From: Phytophthora quininea
Lineage: Eukaryota > Oomycota > Peronosporomycetes > Peronosporales > Peronosporaceae
DNA: 64,000 bases
Direction: 5' to 3'
Assembly: GCA_011947345.1 (NCBI GenBank)
Contig: JAAVTG010000614.1
Span: 1 to 64,000 of the forward strand
The translations under genes were made by a program, and so were the position numbers. Of this stretch, positions 37,792 to 46,612 are shown piece after piece. The stretch's first letter is position 1; each line of letters starts with the position of its first letter. The notes under the pieces were generated by a model, which saw only the letters and a program-made list of their open reading frames with translations, searched no databases and was not told the DNA's origin.

Positions 37792-40490
37792 CGTCGCGCG
37801 TTGTTTCTGTCCCAGTATCCGGTTGAAAGCGCGAAAAAGTCAGACATGAACCCCGGTTCGCGGTCGTGCCGGATCGCTTCACTTGCGCCAAACCGACGGA
37901 AAACGCACTCCTCGTAGTTCTCGGCGATCGTTTGTGCAGTCCTCGACGCGCTCGCCTTCGCCACCACGTAGCCTGTGAACAAGTCGACCCAGATCAGCAG
38001 CTCGGTATTCCCTTTCAGGGAGCGCGGCAGAGAGGGGATGTGATCCATCGCAATAATCTGAAACGGGTACGTCGCCTGCATGTTTCCAGGGGATTCCCTC
38101 CGAAGCGTTGGTCGCCCCTTCCCAGTCTCACAATCCACGCATTCTCCAACGTAGCGCCGGACACTTCGATACAAGCCTCGCCAGTGGAAGTGCGCTTTAA
38201 TGCGCTGGTACGTTCGTCCAATCCCCTGATGACCACCTTCCAGGCTCGCGTGATAGTGATGCAGAAAATCTTGCTGCAAGGTCTCGGGAACGACCAAGCG
38301 TGCGACCTGGTCGCGATCTTCATCCAGCGGCTTCGATGGCGGGCAGTAGAAGAGCAGGCCGTCTTCATCCAGCTCGTATCCATCGGCGATCTTGCTACAC
38401 GCTGCAGCTTCCTCAGCGGTCAGGCCACCGGCGTCGCCTTCGAGGTAAGCCTTCAAGTCGACGATCCATTTTTCTTCACTTTGCGCCTGGAGTATTCGCT
38501 CACATCTCATCTGCTGAACGATCCCCTCTTGTAGCACCTCCGGCGATTCACGACGACGTCGACTCTGTGATCGAGTCACGGCAGATATGTGAGCGAGTGG
38601 GCTCTCATCCTTCGGCACCAGGAGCTCCGGCAAGCGGTTAAGCGTGATCAGGTCCTGGCGATCGGCATCAGAGGTGATCAAAGTACCTTCTTCCTGTTGC
38701 AGAGCTGTACTTGCTAACCGGTCGGCGCTTTGATTCCACTCTCGCTTCATGTGCAAGAACTCGTGGGTCGGCCAGGACTTCAACCGACCAAAGGCCTTTT
38801 GCCGAAGCAACGTCAGGCCGGGTGCCTTGCACTCGATCTCGCCTCGCATCTGGCGGATCACCAAGTTGGAGTCGCCGCAGATGACGAGTCGCCCCCTGTC
38901 CAAGGTGGACAGAAGGTCGAAGCACAGAAGCAACCCATGATACTCGGCCTCATTAACGGTCAAAGCGGTCTTGTATTCCGACGCAGCGGCAATAATGGTC
39001 CACTCCTGGAGCTTCCAGACGATCGCACTGTAAGCGCCTCCACCGCGCTTGACGCGTGCTGATCCGTCGAAACTGACGACTAACAATTCTTCGTCGCGCT
39101 CGACTGTAGGTGGCTCCTGGGTGATCATTTGCCGCGGTTGCTTCCGTGGGGCGATCGACGACAGAATCGAATCGATGCTTTCTCGTGGAGTGATACTCGC
39201 TGCTAACGCGCCCAAGATTTCGTCTTCGCCTTTCGAGCACCTCACAACTTCCAACGTCCATGGCGACAGAATAGCAGCCCAGTTGCCGAGACGACCCTGG
39301 AGACCAAATGAATTCATCAGCCAAGCCAACGTGGAGTGTCGCGTCAGCACCTTGATCGTCCTCGTCACCAGCATGGTATAGCAGACATCCAAGATCCTAA
39401 GCAACGCCAAGATCTCCTTGTCGACGATACCGTAGTTGAGTTCGTTGGATTTTAGCGCACGACTGGTGAAGGTTACTGGCATATATACGCCATCGTATTC
39501 TTGCATTAAGGCCGCTGAAATCGCCCATTCACTTGCATACACCACGATTACCGGCGTTCGATCAGGGTCGAAGTGCTTCAGGACTGGTGCAGCGACGATC
39601 TTGTTCTTCAGCATGGCAAACGCGATCTGAGCACGGCTCCACTTGTCGTCTTCGTCAGCGAGCTGATCATCGCCCCCAGTCTCGACTTCGGTAGTATCAT
39701 CATGGAGTCTGCGGCTGATCTCATGGAAATCCACTTCGCGCAGCTCGTACAGAATTGCGGCGTAGATCGCGAAGTCTTCAATAAACCTACTGTAGTAGTT
39801 GAGACTACCCAGGAACGACTGCATCGCTTTGAGCGATTGTGGAAACGGCAAGCTAACCAAGGATTCAAGATCTTTCGGGTGAGCTTCAAGTCCATCCAGT
39901 GACACACGGTGACCCAAGTAGTCAACCTTGTGGTAACCCCAGAAGCTCTTGGCCACGCTGATGGAGAGATTCCAGCGATCGCAAGTTTGTAAAAGCCCTT
40001 CAACCTTCTCGCACAGCGTGTTCCACGACTCGGCAGTCACCAAGATGTCGTCAATGTACGACTGACGTCCAAGCACCGATGGCTTCGCGGCAGGTTCCGG
40101 TTCTCCGACCTTGAACAGATCAACCGGCTTCGACACATCCAAACCCGCTTTAATACGAAGATACCCGAACAGGGCGTTGTCCAGGAGGCGCTGGTAGATC
40201 TGCGGCGGATTCTTCAGCCCAAACGGCATACGCAGCCATTCAAACAGCTCGAAGGGAGTGATAAACGCAGAGATCAAGCGTGCGCGATCGGTCATCGTGA
40301 CTACCCAGAATCCACTGGCCATATCCAAGGAGCAAAACCAAAGCACTTTGTCCAAGTCTTCCAAGAGGTCGTTGATCAGCGGCATCGGGTAGACCATCAA
40401 GCGAGTCAAGGCGTTTAGCAGCCGGTAATCGATACACAACCGGATGTCGACGCCGTTTTCTTGATGATCACCACGATCGGGGAAGCCCAA
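37725..40490 (-). CDS. Pol: reverse transcriptase, two RNase H domains, integrase N-terminal half
   Basis: Largest open piece of pol, 921 codons. RT: IDYRLLN, SLDMASGFW (catalytic Asp near residue 56), FGLKNPPQIYQ and YIDD (145-148), with an unusual insert of about 34 residues just before YIDD. The native RNase H follows (near 312-400) but lacks key acids: the usual DAS is YAS (residue 318) and the usual TDH is TRH (384). A second RNase H (about 468-600) has all four acids: D475 in FDGSA, E516 in NEAEYHG, D540 in GDSN and D590 in SADRLAS. Integrase then shows an HHCC zinc site (HHYHASLEGGHQG, CVDC) and the first two acids (MDHIP, RHDREPGF). The frame breaks at the A run 37834-37838, and the third acid is in the next frame. 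Confidence 0.93.
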   Translation of the reverse strand: MGFPDRGDHQENGVDIRLCIDYRLLNALTRLMVYPMPLINDLLEDLDKVLWFCSLDMASGFWVVTMTDRARLISAFITPFELFEWLRMPFGLKNPPQIYQRLLDNALFGYLRIKAGLDVSKPVDLFKVGEPEPAAKPSVLGRQSYIDDILVTAESWNTLCEKVEGLLQTCDRWNLSISVAKSFWGYHKVDYLGHRVSLDGLEAHPKDLESLVSLPFPQSLKAMQSFLGSLNYYSRFIEDFAIYAAILYELREVDFHEISRRLHDDTTEVETGGDDQLADEDDKWSRAQIAFAMLKNKIVAAPVLKHFDPDRTPVIVVYASEWAISAALMQEYDGVYMPVTFTSRALKSNELNYGIVDKEILALLRILDVCYTMLVTRTIKVLTRHSTLAWLMNSFGLQGRLGNWAAILSPWTLEVVRCSKGEDEILGALAASITPRESIDSILSSIAPRKQPRQMITQEPPTVERDEELLVVSFDGSARVKRGGGAYSAIVWKLQEWTIIAAASEYKTALTVNEAEYHGLLLCFDLLSTLDRGRLVICGDSNLVIRQMRGEIECKAPGLTLLRQKAFGRLKSWPTHEFLHMKREWNQSADRLASTALQQEEGTLITSDADRQDLITLNRLPELLVPKDESPLAHISAVTRSQSRRRRESPEVLQEGIVQQMRCERILQAQSEEKWIVDLKAYLEGDAGGLTAEEAAACSKIADGYELDEDGLLFYCPPSKPLDEDRDQVARLVVPETLQQDFLHHYHASLEGGHQGIGRTYQRIKAHFHWRGLYRSVRRYVGECVDCETGKGRPTLRRESPGNMQATYPFQIIAMDHIPSLPRSLKGNTELLIWVDLFTGYVVAKASASRTAQTIAENYEECVFRRFGASEAIRHDREPGFMSDFFALSTGYWDRNNARRWPIDRKPMGLQSGWYKRSHEP

Positions 40491-41154
40491 GGAGACGTCG
40501 ACGGCTGGATGATCTTCGCGGACAGAAGCCCCTTGATCAGCGCCGAGAGCTTTTCCCGATACTGCGACGCAACCTTGCGGACGCGTTGGGCTACTGGTTT
40601 GGCGTCACCGACGTCAATATCACACACTGCACCACGCGCAGCTGGGGAAGAGCATTTCCCTTGCCGATCAAGAGATGACGGTACTTCCAGATGATCTGCT
40701 TCAGTTGGTTTGTTTCCTCCGGTGTATTCATCTCTGGGTCACCGACTTGGATGTCATCAATGGTGACTTCTTCCGTGGTCAACGACAATTCCGGCAGTAC
40801 CGCCATCTGGTCCGCGACATCTTCAGCGAACAAATCACCGCCTTCGTGGAAGCATACCTCCAGTTCGGGGGTCGCGGACTCTGGTAAGGGTGGCTCTACT
40901 TCTAACACTGCTGGATCGACCGCCGTAGCTCGTTTCAGCTTAGCATCCACTTCTGCAGAGATTTCCGGTGACTGCAATGATTGATCGCGGACTCCAGCGG
41001 CAGCAATCGCACCGATCTTCTGTTGTAGCGTAACCCGTTTCAAGATTGTCATCGGCTCCTCGTACTGCGGTCGTTCCACAGCAGGCACCGAGTCGTCGAA
41101 AGCCGGCTCAACATCGGCCAGATAGTCAGCAGTAGCTTCGTAAGCCAAGTTCTG
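40415..41154 (-). CDS. Pol linker and RT N-terminus (broken frame)
   Basis: Follows the protease in the same frame after an in-frame TGA (41155-41157). The first part (to about 40647) is an acidic linker ending YRHLLIGKGNALP, the approach to RT. The frame then breaks at the G run 40644-40647 and continues in another frame with VAQRVRKVASQYREKLSALI and STSPWASPIVVIIKK, the conserved RT fingers region. It breaks again at the T run 40456-40459 before IRLCIDYRLLN in the next piece. Both breaks need one added base in a homopolymer. The TGA is a true substitution-type lesion or a base error. Confidence 0.8.
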
Positions 41155-42098
41155 TCACTCAGCGTACCGCCGTGACCCGATCGAGACGAAGCCTGGCAAC
41201 CGAGGTACGCGATCCTCCGACAGCCATATTCCCACACGAGTATCCCGTTGCAGTACCAATTTTTGGTCGCTAACGTTCGTCAGTTGCAGGTATCGAGTTC
41301 TTCCTGGGCCTTTAATCAATGTCGGGACCCAGTGCTCACCTCGAGTGACCCAGAACTTCTGACGATCCGAAGCACGGGAGTGGACAGGTACTTCAATCGT
41401 TTTGGCAACTGGTAGTTCCAGATGCTGATCCAGCGTCACTAACCGAGCGTTGTCGTTGTGAAGTGGGCGGCGCCCGGACAGCTGGATTTGAATCTCGTCT
41501 GGCAACGTCATCGTCCCGTTAGCCAAGTCAAGACGGATTCCGGCGGGGACCATAAAGTCCATGCCGAGGATTGCGTCGTGCCCTGGCTGCGATCCTACCC
41601 ACAAGTCAAAGAAGTACACCAAATTTCCAGCCAACGTGACTTTGATCCTGGTGCGTCCCTCTGTCGCGTACATGTTGTCCCCAACGCCGATACATTCTTG
41701 CGTCTGACTCTCGTCAATGTGACAGCCGATCTTACGAGCAAAGTCGGCGTCCAAGATAGACACCTCGGCACCACTATCCAAGAGTAAGTTTGCTTTCTGG
41801 TGGTTAATCTTTCCTGTGATCTTGGCTTGTTTGAACCACTTACCCGGTGCGTGATACTTCCAGTAGCCACGCTTCTCACCAGGCAATAGATCAAGGGCCA
41901 TCATCACATCCAATCGGGCAAACTCATCGACCCGTTGAAGACTTGACACAGCAGCGGTACGTTTCCCATAATTTTCACATGTATTGTCGGGCAGGTTCAT
42001 CAACTCACTGACCTTCTCTCCCGACTGCTTCTCGACATATACAAAAATGCTGAACCTAGAACGCTCGGCTCGTCCCGGTTTCCAACCCGGCGAGCGTC
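41155..42098 (-). CDS. Pol: retroviral-type aspartic protease
   Basis: The frame is open from the gag stop (42099-42101) onward in the -1 frame. The protease core has LLLDSGAEVSILD (active-site DSG) with the later AILGMDFM flap/loop motif, typical of gypsy protease. C-terminal sequence continues for about 150 residues. An in-frame TGA at 41155-41157 interrupts the polyprotein before the RT linker. The first methionine in this frame (42003) is not needed if the domain is made by frameshifting from gag. Confidence 0.88.
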
Positions 42099-42108
42099 CT
42101 AGTTTAAC
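42059..42108 (-). promoter_or_regulatory. Candidate -1 ribosomal frameshift signal at the gag/pol junction
   Basis: On the minus strand the last gag codons are ATG TTA AAC TAG. The heptamer G-TTA-AAC (42102-42108) fits the X-XXY-YYZ class used for -1 slippage only loosely at the first position, and GUUAAAC is a known natural variant. It is followed at once by the gag stop. The -1 frame is open into protease. Downstream, ACGCTCG (42091-42097) can pair with CGAGCGT (42061-42067), extendable by one G-U and one G-C pair, and the loop itself can pair (GGTT with AACC). The spacer is short. A one-base loss in the AAA run is the alternative explanation. Confidence 0.55.
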
Positions 42109-44381
42109 ATCTTCTCAGCGTTGGCCGGTAAGAGTCCCGCGTGCTTGGTGGGGTTGAACCATTGACGGGTGAGGTTATAGAACTCCTCCATCGGGCACTC
42201 CCCGGCTTCATGAATCTCGCCGCATCCGCGGCACACGAAGAGACAACGATCTGACGGATGACCCATTTTGCCACACTTTTGACAAGTCAGACGCTTCCAG
42301 CAGCCAAGGTCGTTGTGACGTGTCGATCCACAATGAGAACAGCGAATAATCGGCACCCCCACGTTGGAAGACGAAGGCGTTCGAGGCTGATCACCTTCGG
42401 ACTGCTTCGCGATCGGCTCAGCGGATGCCAGGTAGATCTTGCGTAGATCACCTTCACACTCAGATCCTGATGAATCTGACTCTGACTCGCTTGATTCGTT
42501 TGTAGCACGCAGGGCACGCACAGCCTTAGCAGCAGAAGATGCAGCTGGCGTTGCAGGAGCCTTTTGGCGGAACTTGCTGGAACCGAACGCGGCCTTGCCT
42601 TGACGTGCCTTCGCTCGCTGGCGAGCACGGAGAGTGTCCTCCAATGCATCGGCACCTGCCAAGCGGAGCATAGCCAATTGGTCTGCCAGGTCGCGATCGT
42701 CCAGGGTTTCAATGAAATGGTCAACGTGCTCTCGGCGAGCAGCCGGCGACCCGTCTTTGATGTGGAGCCTCACGCGCATTCCGGCATCGTTCAAACGGTA
42801 GAGGTACTCCAGTGAGGACTCATCCGCTTTCTTCCGGGCGTGGTAGTATTGCCTCGCGACAGATACTCCGCGCCCACAGTACTGAGTCTGAAACTCTTCA
42901 AGAAGCGTTTTCCAGTTGCTTCGCGTTGAACGACCAAGTTGGCGGTACCAGAATCGAGCGGTCCCAGTCAACAGATCGCCGAAGACCAAGCACTTCTCTT
43001 CATCGGGGCTTGATCACGGACGAACGCTGACTTCGCCTTCGTCAGCCAAGCTCGGGCGCGGTCTTCATCATGTTCCTTCCCACTGAACTCATTCAGCTCA
43101 GAGATTGCGGACACCCGGATTCGGGGAATGGCCGGCGCCCCAGCCGCGGCGGCAGCGGTTGCCACTGCGGCAGCACGACGTGGGATATCGACATCCAATG
43201 CATCGGGATCGAACTCGTGGAACGACTCCATCTCGATATCTGGGTGATCATGTGGCTCTGGTTCTACTCCGATTCGACTCTCGTGGGCTTCCGTTTGCGG
43301 CACCAGCTTCAGATTTTTTCCTCCAAGAACTTGTCCATGGCCGCGTTAAAGAACGACTCCATCCTCTCAGGGACAAAGGTTGTTGGATTTGTCGCAGCGG
43401 ATGTTTCAGTGGCTGGAGCTGGTGCTCGGACCGGGGATTTCGCAGCCGGTGACTTTTTACGTGGATGATTGTGACGACCAGCTAACGCTGCAGCACCTGA
43501 GGGACTCAGCGTCATGCGGCGGGGTCCACTCGAAGAATCCGATCCAGGTTCCGATGTGGCAGACGCGTAGCATGACGATCCTGTGTGGTACTCCGCGGTG
43601 GCTGGCACAGGTGTCGCCTCCCGCTTATCCGGGATAATGGCGGGTGTGCCACCGGCAACTGCAGAGAGCTTCTCGTAGAAGGTCGTCAAAGCGTACTGGA
43701 TCGCATCAAGCTCGAAGTCGAAGAGGTCTTCAACCTCGATGGCTTGCGCCACCATACCGGCTTGTTCCACCAGACCCAGCAGGGCCTTCACAGCGTCCGG
43801 CTTGTTCGTGACTACTTGTGGGGCCGTCACCGGTCCCGTCCAGTTGCCGATCAGATTCAATTGCATCGTCTTCATCACGGAGTTCTTGGACATGAGCGAG
43901 TGGAGCTCTTTTCGGCGGTACGCGGCTTCTAGTTGATCGTCGGACCATGTCGAAGAACCACCATGGTCTTCGCCATCCGAGCCTGGAGCCTTCAATTTTT
44001 CCGCACAGTTTTCGTCGTCGCTGTGGAGCTCGGGCGCGAAGCTGGCGAAGTGGTGGTGTGTGAAGATTCCTCCGTTTTCACAGGAGGATCTTCGGTTTGC
44101 GGATCACAACTTGCGTCATGACCCGCAGGTGCCCCCGAGGGGGCATGGGGAGGAGGTTGAGGCTTCTCTTCCAGGTCCGTCGCCGGGCCTTCCTCTGTTC
44201 TGTGGGCAGAACTCCTCCCAGGGCTCTGTCCACCCGCGGGTCTTGGTTGGTTCAGCAGCGTTGTTGTCGACCCGACTTCTGTCAACGCCTCAGTCCCTGG
44301 TTCCGGCTTGACTTCCACTTCATCTCCACGGGACTCACGGTGAAATCCCGAGTCACCAGAAGATCCGGGCACGCGCACCAT
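42099..44381 (-). CDS. Gag polyprotein (frame broken at three homopolymers)
   Basis: Starts at ATG 44381-44379, the first base after the 5' LTR, so the start codon overlaps the primer-binding site. It reads MVRVPGSSGDS, then an acidic, Pro/Ser-rich N-terminus. Three frame breaks follow, at the runs 43996-44000, 43314-43319 and 43005-43008, each repaired on paper by one added base. The core Gag domain is near GTARFWYRQLGRSTRSNW and QYYHARKKADESSLEYLYRL. The nucleocapsid end has two CX2CX4HX4C zinc knuckles (CSHCGSTRHNDLGC, CQKCGKMGHPSDRC) and a third near-match (CRGCGEIHEAGEC). The stop is TAG at 42101-42099. Confidence 0.85.
44363..44380 (-). other. Primer-binding site
   Basis: One base inside the 5' LTR the minus strand reads TGGTGCGCGTGCCCGGAT. 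This is complementary to a tRNA 3' end ending CCA: 7-nt acceptor strand CACGCGC, discriminator A, and CCGGG as the T-stem strand. The tRNA identity cannot be assigned from memory. The position, the leading TGG and the fit to tRNA geometry support the call. Confidence 0.7.
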
Positions 44382-45384
44382 TGTGGCGGAGCGCGATTTA
44401 CCGAAACCGCTCTTGCGCACGGTGCCCAGACTGCCGACTGCGGAGGGGTACTCCGATATGCCGTGCGTGTGCTGAACTCTTCCTCACCTTGTGTACCCGT
44501 CGGTGGGCGGGTAATGCTCTTCAGGCGGCTTGGAGATGAGTGGGTTGATGGTCACTTGAACCGACTTGGGCAGTCGCGGGACCTTGGGCAGCAGCGTGGA
44601 TATGCTTCGCCTGCTGTCCGGGTTGGGGTGTCGTCCTCCGAGCGAGTCTTCGAGCTCGTGGTCGACGGGCCAGACGCTGTCTTGGGCCCTTCTTGTCCTT
44701 GCCCTTTCCTTTGCTTGGGCTCTTGCGAGCGTAACCGCTTCCGATAGCGGGATCTCAGGGGTGAGAGTGATCACCGGCCAAAACCTTCCGGGCCCTCTGC
44801 GACTTGACGGCGTGGGTGGGCCAATATGCCTTCCCGTGCCCGATGCCTCTTGTGCGTTCCAGGGGAAAATCAACTCTGTTTGTTCTTTAGCATTCTTCTC
44901 TATCCACTACAGCTGTCTGCACTCCTCTACACTATCCTTACTTTGCCCTTGCTTAACGTCTTCAAAGAGAGCACCCAAGATCTTGTCACCGCTCATTGGG
45001 TATTAATCAGCTCCGCCGTCCTTCAACTTGCTTGCGCATCACTCCTTCGCCGGGCTTCCTTTGCACAACATCCACTCGATCGTAGAGTGCCACCAGAGAG
45101 TGATTGCATACCCACATAACTGCACATGACCGATGCACAGTGATCACCGGAAGTGATCGTGATCGCGTGTCGAAATGATCGCACCTGATCAACCGAAAGT
45201 GACCGTGTACCGAAATGATTGCTCGTGATCGACCACCAATGACCGACTAAAGTGACCAACCCAAAACTGATCGCGGTCGGTCGGTCGGGAGTTCTCCGAA
45301 TGTTCTCTGTGTGTCTCACCCATCCCTCACGATCATCCAACAATCGCGGTCTCTTTCCATCAATCCGCAACAAGCTTCACCACA
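44382..45384 (-). repeat. 5' LTR of the gypsy element
   Basis: 1003 bp, TGTGG...CCACA, nearly identical to 32573-33574. Transcription of gag-pol would start inside it and run leftward. It carries the same cluster of TGATC/TGACC direct repeats (about 45130-45290). The AGTA target duplication follows at 45385-45388. Confidence 0.93.
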
Positions 45385-46612
45385 AGTACGTAACGGCAGC
45401 GAAGTCCATTAACTAATCCAGACGAAGAAGGCTGTGCTAGTACCTGGTCCGCCATCATTCCGATCGGACTCCCATCCGATTTCATTGATATAGTTACCAG
45501 CTAATCAATTGCGGACGGGTTGGGGGCCACTACCGCACCCTTTGACATCAGCATAGCCACAGCCACTCGTTCTCAAAAGTCTTCGGCAATGAGTGACTCT
45601 GAGTACGTACCGCCCACAAGCGAGGGAGAGAGCGACGACGAGTGAGTTCAGCAGCAGCATAAAGACCCCGGCGGAGGGACTGCCACCTACGATGGACCTG
45701 GAACAGAAGAACCGAGTGAGACTGTTTAAAGTCTGGATCCGGCACGCTGGGCTCCCATATCGCCCCATTTCCGGAAAAGCGCTTCACTACATCGGCTCAC
45801 ACGCCAAACCGGCTTTCGCGTGTGAGTCCGACACCGTTGATGCGGCGTCGCTCCCATCGCTTCGGAACGGCGGCTCGGCGCATGCGTAGGCGTAGGCGCC
45901 GGGGCGCGCCGGAGTGTAAGTTTAGAGAATCCTATAGTTATCACACCACATCAGTGTGGGGGGTCGATTCTGGATAGGACGACTATACCGAGAACGACAC
46001 AAAAGCCGGGGATCCATTGAAATGTTGGCCAATGAAATCGCTATATCGACTATTCGTTTTACTAGTCATAGATAATAAAACTTAGGTTTTCCGTAATAAA
46101 ACTACAGTGCTTTTTTGTTTTGATTGGCATGACAATACTTGCGGCGTCAGCATTCTCGCGCGCAATGGTGCCCAGGCATCGTCGAAGAAAGCTGCTGCAT
46201 CGAGGTTTGGCTGCCGCTGTTGCTTTGCCTCCGTCTTCACAAAGCAGTAGATGAGTGGTGGCGGCGAGAGCCTTTCCTATGAACAAATTTCCGATGATCC
46301 CGCTTATTCGCGCCTTCCACATATCTAATATGGAATTCTAGCAACTGTAAAATGTGCCTTTCAAGTCTCAAAAGCCTCGATTGTGGCGCGGGAGGACTTT
46401 CATCAGTCCCAGCAATTCGTGGTTTTGATGTTGCCAATTCCTAGGTTTAGTTCAGTCGATTAATAAAATATTGATTGTTTATCTATTTTGACGTTAGAAT
46501 TATCCGATCATGTGATAATAATACTTCTGAGTCAGCTCAAGATAATTGTTGTATTTGGAGACCTAAGTTGATTTGCCCAGCTTTTTGTCGGATAGAATAT
46601 CCAGAAAAAATC
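45385..46612. other. Retroelement debris and AT-rich sequence upstream of the BTB gene
   Basis: 45590-45890 contains sequence related to the gypsy remnant on the other side (shared GTCTGGATCCGGCA, GCTGGGCTCCCATATCG and TTCCGGAAAA phrases at 45724-45790 and 31353-31405). 45940-46080 has a short G tract and AT-rich sequence that could be the end of an old LTR. The remainder up to the BTB gene holds short open frames on the minus strand with no recognised domain. No gene is called. Confidence 0.45.

Larger units (their letters stand above)
32573..45384 (-). mobile_element. Near-complete Ty3/gypsy LTR retrotransposon, 12.8 kb, with chromodomain and dual RNase H
   Basis: Two direct repeats of about 1 kb begin TGTGG and end CCACA and enclose gag, protease, RT, two RNase H domains, integrase and a chromodomain, all on the minus strand. 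The 5' LTR is therefore the right one. A primer-binding site lies one base inside it and AGTA duplications flank the element. By eye the LTRs differ at seven places (four substitutions, three single-base indels), so the insertion is recent. A long spliced gene on the plus strand fills the space between integrase and the 3' LTR. Domain order RT-RNH-IN places it in Ty3/gypsy. A second RNase H between RT-RNH and IN is known from oomycete gypsy lineages and plant Tat elements. Confidence 0.93.

Noticed and set aside
44418..44420. Upstream gag start in the LTR
   Set aside because: The codon is GTG and not ATG; the ATG at 44381 is preferred.
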